Assembly (NCBI GenBank): GCA_951799405.1
Contig: OX637334.1
Span: forward strand, 3,844,001-3,908,000
Direction: 5' to 3'
DNA from: Agapetus fuscipes
Lineage: Eukaryota > Arthropoda > Insecta > Trichoptera > Glossosomatidae
DNA length: 64,000 nucleotides
Under the pieces are notes generated by a model, which saw only the letters and a program-made list of their open reading frames with translations, was not told where the DNA came from and ran no database searches. The position numbers and the translations under genes are program-made. Of the stretch, positions 11,276 to 22,282 are shown in pieces; positions within the stretch are counted from its first letter, which is position 1; the number at the start of each line of letters is the position of its first letter.

Positions 11276-12184
11276 CAATTCAACAAAAAAGGCCAGCCAG
11301 CAGAATTCTTTCCAGCTAAATCATTGAGCTAAATGAATTTCACTTTGAAATTCAAATAAACTTTCATATTATTCATGTAATGGAAAAAACTTATCAGAAT
11401 ACTATAAAGTCGTGTGCAGCTCTCCGTACAATTCATTTCATCTGATTGAATGAGCTTTCGCCATTTCGTTAAACTTTGCAAACTGTTTTTATGTACGTAC
11501 GTATTATACCACCATAGCGTTTATGTATATACTCTTACACACACAATATAAGAGAGGGCTGACTCGAGCATCTTCGGCAATATACGATGATACACGAGTG
11601 TACCCGAAGTATGAAATGTAGCAAATACAGCGCAACCAAAAAATGTATGGAATCTTGAACAGCAACTCTATCAGCAGTTCATCTACCGACCGCAGGTGAC
11701 GCTAGCGACCGGGTCAGTTTTTGTATGGAAATCTTTATTTTTCCAGGATAAATAGAAATCGGGGGAGAAAAAATAAAACAAGTATTGCATTACAAACATA
11801 AAAAATATCACTTCAAATCCTAAAAAGAAAATATACCTTTCAATTGCAAATTTACCTACACGATCGTATGCAAAATTTGAGTACTTTTTAAATAGCTGTA
11901 AAAAATCAATGAAAAGAATAAAAAAATAATTTTCATCTAGAAAAAATAAAACTAATCAAAATAAATGTTTTGAAATAAAAAAAAGTTAGGAATTATTCAT
12001 AACAACAGTGGAAATCTCCATTTAAGGTATCTCCGTAAATAAAATTATTTTGAATTGGCATTTTATGGGAAAAAATACCTAATTTTATGTGTTAATTTAA
12101 TCTGGAAAAAAAATGCTACCTTACAATTAAAAATATGGGCTATTTTGGTCATCAAAGTTGGGCGCGCTGACCTCTCAATCACCC
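11276..12184. other. Unassigned AT-rich sequence
   Basis: Many A and T runs. No gene, and no repeat match I can defend. Confidence 0.45.
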
Positions 12185-12245
12185 TTAATGTGAATTGTAA
12201 ATGTTAATATATCTTTGCACAAGTAGGATTATGGATTATTATAGT
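12185..12245 (+). repeat. RTE-tail repeat, 3' end fragment
   Basis: AATGTTAATATATCTTTGCA followed by a GATTATGGATTAT tail. Confidence 0.5.
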
Positions 12246-12636
12246 AATTGTCTCTGTGCGTAGGCACGCTAAAATTGACTCATTCAGATTCAGCAAAAAT
12301 TCCACCGGAGAAAAAAATATGACGTCAAACGGTCGGGTTGATAAACGGAAGGAGAACAAATACTTTGTTGTTTATCGCTAAAGACTCTAGTTACAAAAAT
12401 AAAATTCATGTGTACTATATGTATGAAAAGTCTCAGCTAAAACAAAAAGTACAAGAACTATAAATCAATCAATATGTCACTTCTCACACCTCTTCCATTT
12501 GCTTTCCAGGTCTCTCGGTTGTATACAGAAATTCAGGAGTTTAATTTATGGCTTTTGTTTCACGTCAAAACTTGAAAATAGTACCACCTTGTGAAATCTT
12601 CAAATACCTACTTACTTATTTATTTTTTGTTACTAA
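12246..12636. other. Unassigned sequence
   Basis: No gene or repeat recognised. Confidence 0.45.
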
Positions 12637-12712
12637 GGATTCATGTGTAAGCGTGTACTTACATGTGTCTGCTTGCGAGCGTGCGTTGAATATGAACATT
12701 CTATCTATCTAC
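12637..12712 (+). repeat. RTE-tail repeat, 3' fragment
   Basis: ATGTGTAAGCGTGTACTTAC to GAATATGAACATT. Forms a head-to-head pair with the next copy. Confidence 0.6.
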
Positions 12713-12713
12713 T

Positions 12714-12960
12714 ACATATAAACCAAGTTGCAGAAATGTATTAGCATATAAGGCTCATATTAAATGCATGCCCACGAGCACTTGAATTCACGTTTACACA
12801 TGCTGCTTGTGTATATAGAAAATAAATCAAACCTCACATGAACATAAACCTCACAAGTCCTGCCGCTTTTCCTTGAAATCGGGGTGGAATTGGCAAAAGT
12901 GAACCAAGTTTGTAAAGCATGGGAAGTCAGCCTTATGCAAGTTTTTTAGTTCTTTTTTTG
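12714..12960 (-). mobile_element. RTE-tail repeat
   Basis: Near full-length minus-strand copy. Contains the complement of CAAGTTTGTAAAGCATGGGA and the CTGCCGCTTTTCC variant of the central block. Confidence 0.7.
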
Positions 12961-12973
12961 AAATTTGTTGTAG

Positions 12974-13300
12974 TCCGGTCGATAGCTCAGTTGGTAGAGT
13001 GCTTGCGTTCTACCCCGTGAGCTCGGGTTAGAATCCCACCGAGGAGGGTGTCAGAAATGATTCCAATTTCGGTGTTTATTTCAAACCCCATAATAAAAAT
13101 ACCGGCAAGGTTTACTCAGCCTTCACAAGAAATGAGTACCAGCCTCCTCGAGAGCTGGGAGACCCCCACTTCAACTGAAGTGGTTGGCGTAAGGCTGGCC
13201 CCCTTACCTGTAAAAATAAATAGGTTCAACTCGCCACATGCGACCCCTTCGGGGATAACGCGGCAAGGAGTTACACTATATGTGAAGCTTAGTTGCGTTT
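12974..13300 (+). mobile_element. SINE-B, full-length copy
   Basis: Best full-length member. The tRNA-like head GGTCGATAGCTCAGTTGGTA carries an A box, and GGGTTAGAATCCC at 13025-13037 is the B-box region. The body runs through ACCGGCAAGGTTTACTCAGC and CTTCAACTGAAGTGGTTGG to TAACGCGGCAAGGAGTTACA and ends GCTTAGTTGCG before a T-run. About 330 bp. Confidence 0.85.
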
Positions 13301-13384
13301 TTTTTTTTTGCGTTTCTACTCTATTTGTAGGTGATTTTTTTTGACAAAAAAATATACATTTGAAAATCGCGTGCCTGCAAGTAA

Positions 13385-13433
13385 AGCATTTTTACAGTAC
13401 GAGTGGTCAACCTGACACCAACCTATTAGTCAA
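13385..13433 (-). repeat. RTE-tail repeat, 5' end fragment
   Basis: TTACAGTACGAGTGGTCAAC to CACCAACCTATTAGTCAA, the reverse of the repeat start. Confidence 0.55.
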
Positions 13434-13544
13434 AATAATAATAGAACATTAGTTAACGTTCTTCCTAGCAAATCTGCTGGTTGATGTAACTATTGTTATC
13501 TACGAGTATTTCATTTTTTTTAAATAAAAAAATATTTGGATGAT

Positions 13545-13600
13545 TTATTTGGTGAGCCCTGTTTATTTTCTGAATCACACCTCAAGAGTCATGGGTATCG
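13545..13600 (-). repeat. SINE-A tail fragment
   Basis: TGGATGATTTATTTGGTGAG and ATCACACCTCAAGAG, the reverse of the SINE-A 3' module, joined to IRX. Confidence 0.6.
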
Positions 13601-13910
13601 CCGTCGAAATTTGTACCTTTTGTCTTGTGCGTGTGTCCCCTAATGATTTTCAGCTTTTTCATAAAAACTGGTGATCTCTACTGAATTCTAAAATTATCAG
13701 AGTAAAGTAAATAAAAAGCGTATCGAAATCCAAAAAAAAACTGCAAAAAGCATTAAGTGGCGATGTAATTAAAAAATAAAACAAAAACGCCTTTTTTCCA
13801 TTCCCATACAAATTTTACATGTCCGCAACCCGGTTTTGACCCTTTGATGGCATGATACGATCAAAATAGTCAAACGTTTTTAAAGTTGAGTATTTTTGCA
13901 TATACCTTAG
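13600..13910 (+). repeat. IRX repeat, copy 1 (inverted partner at 39447-39755)
   Basis: About 310 bp that reappear in reverse complement at 39447-39755 with high identity. Shared blocks include GTATCGCCGTCGAAATTTGT, TAAGTGGCGATGTAATTAAA and GAGTATTTTTGCATAT. No ORF of note. Confidence 0.8.
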
Positions 13911-14690
13911 TAACGTATCTTTCATTTTCTGTACTAGCCACAATAATATTTACTTATTTAAACACGAAATTTTGATTGCTAAGGTTTGTCTCCATTTTTG
14001 GCTCCGAAATTTTTCTTGTAGTATGTTACCAATTCCATTGGAACTGACAAAAATCTTGCAATCTTAAGTATTTGTTCACGTATGGTAGCTCTTTGGTTCA
14101 GTGTGGACAACACAAAAAAACTCATTCGATACCTTCATTTTCTTCTAACAACGTTTACATCAGACTCGGGAATTTGTCGTGAGTGTTTTGAGTGGAAGTT
14201 AGCGTGGAATTATTAAGGTATGTATTCGAATAAGTTATCAGTTGTATATTTTTTACTTAGATCCATTAATCCTTCTAATGATTGTATGTTTTTATCATTG
14301 CTGACAGTATTATTTTTCAAATGGCACAAGTTTAAGGTAATGTCGGGCGGTTTTTTATTTACAATCTTTACCGTATGTTACCAGTATTAAGGTGTATTCA
14401 CGTAGGTTTAAAAAAATACACCTACTTACCGTTAATTTATGGTTGACTAACAAATAACATTTACGTACCTAATTTAAACATAAAACTATCTAATCAACCT
14501 TACTACATGCTATTAATATTTTAAATGCACCGTTTGATGTTTGTTATTCAAAATAGCAAAAAGGTTTATTCCGTGATCTGTGGGCTAAACGATTAAATGA
14601 AATTTGGACCACAGAGGTACCTAATTTTTATATCGGTGCTGGATACTGTGAAAAATGTACGCAAAAAAAAACATTGCCTATCTATCTAAA
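13911..14690. other. Unassigned sequence
   Basis: No gene or recognised repeat. Confidence 0.45.
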
Positions 14691-14691
14691 T

Positions 14692-14925
14692 CTATGATAA
14701 TCTATAATCTAAGTTACAAAAATATATTGCATTTAAGACTTTAAGTTCGTACTTAAACATGCTGCATGTGAACCTACAATATAAAAGCCAATCTCAAATG
14801 AACATAAACCCTGCAACTCTTGCCGACCTTACCTGACACAATGGTAACATTGGTAAAGTGAACCATTTTTTACAGTATGAGTGGTCAGCTTCATACTAAC
14901 CTATAAGTCAAGGAAACTTATTGAA
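14692..14925 (-). mobile_element. RTE-tail repeat
   Basis: Minus-strand copy with tail TCTATGATAATCTATAATCT at the left and repeat start (reverse of TTCCTTGACTTATAGGTTAG) at the right. Confidence 0.75.
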
Positions 14926-15837
14926 ATACAATAAACGAACGATTTTAGGTAGTTATTAAATGTGCGTATTCATATTTTTATTAAACATTCATAGACAAAC
15001 AACATTCATATTTATAGACATTCAAAATGGTGCTCTTATATTTTTTACTGAACAGTGTTTACGAACTGCTATAAAATCTTGTATTCGTCGTCGAAAAAAG
15101 AAATGAGATGTCGAAATGTAAAAAAACCTAATTTTTCGAACCTGTCCGTCATTTTGAATAGACCTTAATTTAACTCACGATGTTTTCGTTTTCTTGAATC
15201 TTGCCGGTCGACAGTTATGGTACAAATTTAAACGGCGTTACCCTCATCTGTTCTAATTCTCAACTGTTTCATGTAACATTAACTGACTCGTCATCCGCTT
15301 CATCTGTAGGTAATACAGTTTCAAAATGTTTCAAATAATATTTAAGACGTTTTGTAAAAGTTGTATAGACGTTCTATGTTCGTAAACAATTTGAAAAACT
15401 CCTCCAGCTTTGCATTATTATACCAAGGAAGTAACAAAACTGCCTTTTAAAGATGTTTCCACTTTCCAAGACCCGAAGTATCAAAGATTTCGTTTATATA
15501 TTCCACCAAAGGGTTGGCAAAAAAAGAAAATGTATGCAAACTAAAACAGCGCCTCCAGTGAACATTTCACTTTCTTTATTTTTAATTATTTGTTTATTAA
15601 CACTGTTAAAGAATAATTTTAAATTAAATAAAGTATTTGTATGTGGTGTACAAAGTGAATGTAAAAGAATAAAATGTATGAAAAAAGTGATTGAAAAAAA
15701 TATGAATGAACTAAGTATTTATTGATTAAAATAAAATTAATAAATTGAGTGAAAAAAATTGTGTTTAAGAAGATTTTTTTGGTTCTATAAATTTTAATAG
15801 AGATCAAATAAGAATATTCACAGTATTAATACACAAA
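14926..15837. other. Unassigned AT-rich sequence
   Basis: A 90-codon plus-strand open frame at 15453-15725 has no recognisable domain and looks like chance. Nothing else supported. Confidence 0.4.
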
Positions 15838-16128
15838 GGGGCCATCCATAAATTACGTCATCGATTTTGGCCGATTTTCGACCCCCCCCCCCCCTACAAT
15901 CATCCTATAGTCATTAACTAATGACCCCCCCTCCCCCTCTTGCTGTAATAATGGATAAGCTTAATAATTAATAATGTTATATTACTTACATAATATTTTG
16001 AATATTTTGTAGAAATTGGTATTTACAAGCACGACGTCATTTTTGGTACTAGTACATCATTTGCCATCATCCGCAGACCAGACTCCCCCCCCCCCTTAAT
16101 GCGGATGACGTCATATATGGACAGCTCC
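15838..16128. mobile_element. MITE-4, GGGGCCATCC-type TIR element
   Basis: Begins GGGGCCATCCATAAATTACG and ends, read inwards from the right, GGAGCTGTCCATATATGACG, giving an imperfect ~25-bp TIR centred on the TGACGTCAT/TTACGTCAT core. Internal C-runs at 15883-15894 and 16085-16095. No coding capacity, so non-autonomous. Possible AAA flanks on both sides. Confidence 0.7.
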
Positions 16129-16515
16129 AAAGCATACAAAATGAAAGTGTTTTCAATTCTTGAATAATGTTTTTTTTTAGTTTAAACGTGAAGTTTTATA
16201 TTATACTTAGAGTACAGATAGTTTGTAAAGCTAAAAGAGCCTGAAGGTTCGCCAGCTGTAGACAAAGTGATATGTAAATTATTTTGAACTTAAGAAGAAA
16301 AGTAAAAAGGGAAGAAATACTGTAAGTGAAAAGTTAACAGTACTATAAAATTTCTTTGTTCTCTATTTTCACTCAAAACAGAGAAGAATTTGAATTGAAA
16401 GATATTTTTTTCACGTGAATAATCCATTTTAAGTTCATCTTTATCGTCGTGCAGCAGGAGTGCCTCCTGAAGACGCTGTCTACGATGCCAACGAAATGCA
16501 AGATTTTCCTTGAAC
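16129..16515. other. Unassigned; weak repeat at 16445-16500
   Basis: Only the weak similarity of 16455-16490 to 7500-7560 is noted. No gene seen. Confidence 0.35.
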
Positions 16516-16725
16516 AATAGGTTGGAATAAAGCTTACCCCCCATGCTGTTAGAGCTTGGTTTACTTTTGCACACTGCCATCTCGGTTTCAGAAGAAGGCG
16601 GCGAGAGTTGCAAGGCTTAAGTTTATTTCGTACTTTCACAATGCAACATGTGTTTGTTTGTGGGAATGCATTAATTATGAGCCTTAAATGCCGATATGTC
16701 ATAGCAACTTATATTATAGGGATTC
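16516..16725 (+). repeat. RTE-tail repeat, diverged
   Basis: AATAGGTTGGAATAAAGC start, GAGAGTTGCAAGGCTTAAG centre, TGGGAATGCATTAATTATG 3' part. Confidence 0.6.
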
Positions 16726-17189
16726 TACAATGATTTGTCAAATATCCTAAAAATATAACTCGTTTTATTCTATAAAATGTTAAACGACCGTAACTCCAGT
16801 TTGAATGTTATCTTAAAGAATAGTTTTGATGGAATTAAGTCATTAACAATTGAAAACGTGTCGTCACACGGCCAGCTTACTATTAAGATATGTAGCTACT
16901 AGCTATCTAAATATTTGAAACTTTTGCTTACAACCTTCTTCACTAACTACCAAAATGGTGACAGAGTATCTACAATGTATTCAGTATGTGAATTGATATA
17001 GAAAAAAATGTGACAATACTAGGCCGAGTTGCTACGGAAAAAGCAAATTATTATTTTTTCATAGTTTGCTAAGCACCGTTGTCCCATGCAAGTGTAACGT
17101 TTGCCCGCCGAGAAAAAAAACGAATTTGTGATGATTCCATGACATTTACAATGTGATTTATCAAAATTGAAATATGTAGTTGAAATATG
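16726..17189. other. Unassigned; possible old repeat shared with 24770-24900
   Basis: GTCACACGGCCAGC (16863) and GCCGAGAAAAAAAACGA (17108) recur as similar strings near 24777 and 24868, in the same order. No gene seen. Confidence 0.35.
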
Positions 17190-17290
17190 TAGTTATTTGT
17201 AAGCGCGAACTACACGTGTTTGTTTGTGAGCATACATCTGAGAGCTTTGAATGAATATATCCTTGCAACTTATATTATAGATTATAGTTG
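17190..17290 (+). repeat. RTE-tail repeat, 3' fragment
   Basis: ATTTGTAAGCGCGAACTACA to CTTGCAACTTATATTATAGA. Confidence 0.65.
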
Positions 17291-18252
17291 AATCATATTT
17301 TATATTAAATAACAAAAAAAAATTCCAAAAAATCCAATATTCAAATAAACACTTCAAGCTAAGTGAAAAACTTCAAAAAGCTTCTAACACGTCTGAAATA
17401 TCCTGAGTATAAAACATTTTATTCAAATGTAACCATAGCGTTTTCCCATAAATATATAGTAACAAAAACGCTCAATAGGTGCGTTGTTTTGGTTCCAATA
17501 CATTTTTTTTTTGTAAACGTATTAGTTCAGTTCAAACTTGAAGTTTTTTCTTAATTTTATATTCCTTTTGCGGTTCGCTTTTAAGCCTGAATAAATAAAT
17601 ATTTGTTGAGGGCAAAAAAAAAACCGCGAAAGCCTTGAAAGGTTCTATTAATTTCCCTTCGCGCGTTTGGCAGACACTTTAGGTGGAACAAAAAACCTCA
17701 CGACAAAACGCGCAATTTCCAGCTTATTAGAAAAAAATTCCAGACTGTTTGAAAAAATTCCAGATGATTTGAAAAAATATACGATTACTGCAAACATATA
17801 AATTACGTTTAAACTAATCCAAAGCGTATTACCAAAAAATAATAAAAACTTAAACGCTCATCAGGGTTGCTCTTTTAGTTTACAAAGATTTTTAGAAAAT
17901 GCTTTAGAAGGGATAAAACATTACTTAATATTTGGAGAACATTTTTCAGGAAAATAAAGAGAAAAGCTTCCAATATTGAAAAATTGATGAAAATTATTCG
18001 GCGAATTGAAATCCAGAATTTGGTTGATGAGTTCAAAATATTTTTCAAAAAATACTGATTGCCTGTTTTTGAAAAAAATATACAATCAATTTTTACCGGT
18101 TTCTTAGGCGTTACGGAATTGATGTATTTTCTGCAATGCCGATACAAATACATGCCGCTACAAAATTCGCATATAGTGTAGCTTCTTACCGCGGCGTCAT
18201 TGTGGTGGATAGAACTTATTTTTTTATTTTCACAGGTAAAGAGCATATCTAC
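17291..18252. other. Unassigned AT-rich sequence
   Basis: The longest frame (minus, 17875-18354) has no recognisable domain and runs into MITE-1. I do not call it a gene. Confidence 0.4.
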
Positions 18253-18479
18253 CAGTGACGAAGGGTGCCATACAAGCCGGGTCCCATCGGCTTCCTTTTT
18301 AAAATGATGTAACAAAGTAGTGAAAAAATATAGGCTCAAAGTAAAAAAATACATTTAAAAACAAAGAAGCAATACGTTTTTTCCCCATTGAAACTATGCA
18401 GTCTACTTTATTATCATGTTTGCCTCATTTTAAACGGGAAACCGATGGGAATCGGCTTGTATGGCACCCTTCGCCACTG
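18253..18479. mobile_element. MITE-1, CAGTG-type, copy 1
   Basis: Begins CAGTGACGAAGGGTGCCATA; the right end read inwards is CAGTGGCGAAGGGTGCCATA. TIR of 40 bp or more including the CCCATCGG block. 227 bp, no coding. A related copy lies in the opposite orientation at 56258-56471. Confidence 0.85.
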
Positions 18480-18513
18480 AATCTGTATTGTACCTACATA
18501 GATAATATTGTAA

Positions 18514-19011
18514 ATATAATTTTTTTTTTTTTTTTATTTTTTTTTTTTTATTTAGGATACAAACAGTTGTTTACAATTTTAAATTTAACAAAAATAATCA
18601 AATTTAAACCTAGAGATCCATTAAAAGTATTACTAATATATGTTATGGATACAGAATAATATATGATAAAAATAAGAAACAAAAGTAAAATAAACAGAAG
18701 AATAAACTAGTTTCACTTATATTGTCAGAGGCATATTTCTTTCACCATTTTCCGGAAAGAATTTATGGAGCTTGAAAAAATGTCAACATCTGAGAGCCAT
18801 TGATTGAAGTAAGTAGTTGCACGTCTGAAAAATGTGTTTTTAGCATAATTAGTGCTGCAGGATGGTATATGAAAAGTTTGTTTATGTCGAGAGGACATAC
18901 GAGGAACTCTCAATAAAATCTTTTCCAAAAGGGGGGCCGAATTAATTTGGTTGTTTATTATTTTGTAAAGGAAAATGCTATCCAGAAATCTCCGCCTGTT
19001 CTCTAGCGTGA
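18514..19011 (-). mobile_element. 5'-truncated LINE with 12-bp target duplication
   Basis: Flanked by ATAATATTGTAA at 18502-18513 and 19012-19023. Within it, on the minus strand: about 95 codons of a Jockey/CR1-like RT C-terminus (LENRRRFLDSIFLYKIIN, then FHIPSCSTNYAKN, then FFRRATTYFNQW) ending at a stop near 18725, a 3' UTR, and an A-rich tail (T-runs at 18520-18550). All RT catalytic motifs are lost. Confidence 0.85.
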
Positions 19012-19159
19012 ATAATATTGTAATAATAACTATAGATACACATTGTATAAGTATCACTTGTACGGCGGACACGAAGTAAAGAGCGCATTAATAAAGTATT
19101 CAATTACTAAAACTGTTTGTTAATTATTAAATAAAAGTAATAAAAACCAAATATAATAC

Positions 19160-19390
19160 AGAATCTACCTTACGCCAACTACTACAAATGAAGTTGGGAT
19201 TTTACTACTCCTAAGATTACAGATGGCCATTTGTTGTGAGGGATGAGTAAACCTTGCTGGTATTTCTATTTCGGTTTTCAAATAAACACCGTAACGGGAA
19301 AACATTTTTGAAACATTTTAATTACGAACCATAGCCTTTTAGCATTGAACGCAAACAATATATCAACTGAGCTATCGAAAAGACTATAGA
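19160..19390 (-). repeat. SINE-B, degenerate
   Basis: Reverse-strand matches to TTGGCGTAAGG, GTTTACTCA, ACCAGCAAGG-like and ATAGCTCAGTTGATA blocks in the right order. Confidence 0.5.
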
Positions 19391-19649
19391 AGATCATTAA
19401 ATCAATTTAAATAAACATTTTTTTATTCAAGCAACGACAACTGCTTGATCAAATCAGTTTGTTTAATGTTGATTTAGAAATACTCTGTGTATTCATTAAA
19501 AGTAAATGATTAAATAAGAAACTATGTAACAATTTCAGGGTTTATGTAAATTGACATTGTGAAGATCAATTTTAAATTTTGAATAAATTATATCAAAAAT
19601 GCTCGAGGAAACGAATCAATTTGTGAACCTTTCGTTTTATTTTTACATT
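19391..19649. other. Unassigned sequence
   Basis: No gene seen. 19608-19645 resembles 21880-21925, a short motif preceding SINE-like sequence. Confidence 0.35.
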
Positions 19650-19755
19650 ATTAATTGGCGGTGTTATGGCCGAGGGGGGCAAGCGGGCTGATCTTTCTAG
19701 CGTATTTGGAATAGAATAACGTTGGTTCGATCCCCGCTTGGGTCATTTGACCAAA
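19650..19755 (+). mobile_element. SINE-C copy
   Basis: GGCGGTGTTATGGCCGAGGG head, GTTGGTTCGATCCCCGC B box, then GGGTCATTTGACCAAAA. Opposite orientation to the tandem pair at 4607-4936. Confidence 0.75.
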
Positions 19756-19835
19756 ACATTGACCCTGGTTCAGCATATAATATGTTATTGGTTAATTATT
19801 TAGTCCTAATTCATTAAAAAAAACAATAATGATTT

Positions 19836-19925
19836 ATTAACTAATGATATTAATACCAGTTTCTGGCCAGGCAATTCAGGTTGGTGAATTGCATTCCTCT
19901 CCACAAATCTATTTAAAAAAAAAAA
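19836..19925 (-). repeat. Short dispersed repeat, partner of 2912-2996
   Basis: Reverse complement of the block at 2912-2996 (TGATATTAATACCAGTTTCT, then TGGCCAGGCA). Confidence 0.5.
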
Positions 19926-19959
19926 ATAAGAAACTATAATAATAATTATAATATTAGGA

Positions 19960-20240
19960 TGATTTATTTGGTGAGCGCTGTTTTTGTGAGTATCACACCT
20001 CAAGAGCCCTTTGCGAGCTTGGTCGTCGCTGTAGAAAGCGCCAATTCTCAAGCAAGACCCAGTTGTTGTAAGGTTGGATGGACCTTTCAGTGACCGGTCT
20101 TTGGTAAAGGTTTATGAATTTTTCAACTCAGCGAAGAGCACATTCGAAATATAAATGGTATATTTTTTGTGCTCCGCCGGGATCCGAATCCACAACCTTC
20201 CATTTACGAGTCCGAAGTGTTGCCACTGGACTACGAACCG
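19960..20240 (-). mobile_element. SINE-A, full length with tail module 1
   Basis: On the minus strand: tRNA-like head (GACCGGTTCGTAGTCCAGTG, B box GGATTCGGATCCC), body (AGCTTTGCTGAGTTG-like), AGCGACGACCAAGCTCGC, then the tail module AGGGCTCTTGAGGTGTGATA ending AATAAATCATCCTAATATTA. About 280 bp. Confidence 0.85.
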
Positions 20241-20716
20241 GTCCAAGATGCTTTGTTTAATATGTATTTATAACTTTTCAGGAAATTGAAAACCTTTAAA
20301 GGTAACTGGATAATTAATTCAGTATTTCAAAGATGAAATACGTGTCTTATTGAAATGATTCAGAAGGTTTATTTTTGCGTGTTATTTTGAGAAAGTTTTC
20401 GCCTACTAGCAAAAATATAATTTCTAAGCGCCCAAGTCTTCCTCTGAGAGATCAAGAGTGTTTGCCTTCCTGAATACAAAAAAGAGTAAATTGTATTCTG
20501 GGAGTCAAAACGTGAAGACAAGTAGGTTACCCAAAAAGAGTAACAGAATATCTTAGAGTACCCAGGAATTGCTATAATTAAATAAATGATATGATAAAAA
20601 AGTTTATGAAGATGTTTGATAAGGTACAGACAATTTTTTTTTCAAAATTAACAAAAAAATCCAATACAACCAATAAAGAATAACACGATAAAACCAAAGT
20701 ATTAAGTGAGGTAATT
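20241..20716. other. Unassigned sequence
   Basis: No gene or clear repeat. Confidence 0.45.
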
Positions 20717-20941
20717 TTATACGCTGTGTATTTCCTCTATCGAATCCCAGACCCCCGTCTTCCCTTTCTTTAGGTTCTTTATAGCTCTCATTATGTATGC
20801 GGGCAAAATGCTGACCTCATGCGGAGCCAAAAAACCGTTACCCTGGCTGTGCGTGATGGGGTCACAGCATGGTGTGCCTGGACGTTTCACGAAATGTCTG
20901 CTTACTGAGACCTCAAAGTGTCTTTGCCAAAAAAGTAACAC
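20717..20941 (-). pseudogene. Possible LINE RT N-terminal (fingers) remnant
   Basis: The minus-strand frame contains APHEVSILPAYIMRAIKNL followed by KKGKTGVWDSI. This resembles the 'EV..AI..LK.GK..G.D.I' block found before the catalytic motifs in LINE RTs. Upstream residues (TPCCDPITHSQGNGFLA) are not recognised. No other RT motif is present. Confidence 0.4.
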
Positions 20942-20974
20942 TGCTGAACTCCTACTTAATAATAAGAATAATAT

Positions 20975-21462
20975 TATAATCTATAATCTAAAATGCAAAG
21001 ATATTTTACATTTAAGATTTATATTAAATGTATTCATATTAGCAGACACGTATAAGTTTGCGCTTTAACATGCCGCATGTGAACGACCACCCATACTGTG
21101 AAAAAATGGTTCACTTTGCCAATGTCACCCCTGTCTCAGGGAAGGACGGCAAGAGTTGCAGGGCTTATGTTCATTTGAGATGGGTTCTTATAATGTAGGT
21201 CCACATGCGGCAGTGTTAGCGCGAAATTATACATGTCTGCTTGTGGGAGTGCATTAAATATGAATCTTTAATGGTATATATCCTTGCAGCTTAGATTAGA
21301 TTAGATCAGATTAGATGTGAACCTACAACATAAAACCAAAACTTAAATGAACATAAGTCCTACAACTCTTGCCGACCTTCCCTGAAACAGGAGTGACATT
21401 GGCAAAGTGAACCATTGTTTACAGTATGGGTGGTCAGCCTCATACCAACCTATATGTAAAGG
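20975..21462 (-). mobile_element. RTE-tail repeat, split by a nested copy
   Basis: One minus-strand copy whose 3' half (20975-21084) and 5' half (21315-21462) are separated by a plus-strand copy at 21085-21314. The halves join exactly at ATGTGAAC, which is duplicated on both sides of the insert. Confidence 0.85.
21085..21314 (+). mobile_element. RTE-tail repeat, nested, 5'-truncated, with target duplication
   Basis: Starts GACCACCCATACTGTG (about 30 bp short of the family 5' end) and ends in a (TTAGA)-type tail. Flanked by ATGTGAAC at 21077-21084 and 21315-21322. 5' truncation, tail and target duplication together mark retroposition. Confidence 0.88.
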
Positions 21463-21575
21463 AATATTTAAAATGTAGAGAAAAAATGGAATGTCACTTG
21501 GTCGGGTGTAAGACAGGACCGAGAGTCACAACTTCGATACAACATAATGTAGGTATGTACTTTGAAGACACTAAA

Positions 21576-21840
21576 GTCTACTGTAACTGTAACTCTGTCG
21601 CCATTCCACTAGGAGTGACCAGAGCCTTTGCAAAGCTGCCTCCATTTTTTCCTATCCTAACATACCCCTTTCAATTCATTCATATCCATCACACTTCCAT
21701 GCATTTTCTTCTTTTACGCTCACTTTGTACCTATATCCCATTCTTTCACAATCTCCTCAATCTGATCACTCCATACTTTTCTCGGTCGTCCCTTCCCTCT
21801 TTTTCCTTTCACACTTTCTTTGTACCGTATTGCACCGTAC
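21576..21840 (-). pseudogene. RTE-like LINE C-terminal remnant with (ACAGTT)n tail
   Basis: Minus-strand sequence encodes a CKVWSDQIEEIVKEW-like block preceded by GRPRKVW-type sequence, then ends GGCGACAGAGTTACAGTTAC. The hexanucleotide tail recurs at 22800-22815, 36650-36668 and 46500-46525 and marks a subfamily distinct from the TAGATTA-tailed one. Confidence 0.7.
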
Positions 21841-22282
21841 TGCATTAATGATAATGTGATAAAATCCAAAGCGCCCAAGGAAATAAATCAACTTGTGAAG
21901 AAAAACGTTGCGTTTTGTTTTTACATTTTTAATTTTTAAAAAACTCCTGTTACATTGGACGATCTCTCTTGGATTGAATAAACAGTTTAGGCATTTTATT
22001 GAATCGCCCGGGCACATCGTGGTCTGCCTATTCCTGCCAACATGCGTGCCATGTACACATGGACTTCCTCCAGGATATGGTGGCACATAAATAATCATCA
22101 AGCCTCACCAGCGCTTGATTATACAGCTCTCTCTCCCCGTCCTTATTTTATTTTCTCAAAAGGCGGTAAACTTAGTGAAGAAGGATCTAGCTTTTATCGA
22201 ATTTTTAAGCTGCTTGTGTAAAAAATACTTTTTATTGTGAGAAAGTATATATTTTCTTTACAACTTAGAGATTTTTAATTTC
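21841..22282. other. Unassigned sequence
   Basis: No gene supported. Open frames on both strands lack recognisable domains. Confidence 0.4.

Noticed and set aside
12974..13045. Possible tRNA gene (A and B boxes present)
   Set aside because: It is the head of SINE-B; the same head plus body recurs many times and acceptor-stem pairing is not convincing. The same applies to SINE-A and SINE-C heads.
15453..15725. 90-codon plus-strand ORF with a hydrophobic stretch
   Set aside because: AT-rich chance frame, no homology recognised, no gene context.
17875..18354. 159-codon minus-strand ORF
   Set aside because: AT-rich composition, no domain, and it runs through the MITE-1 terminus.
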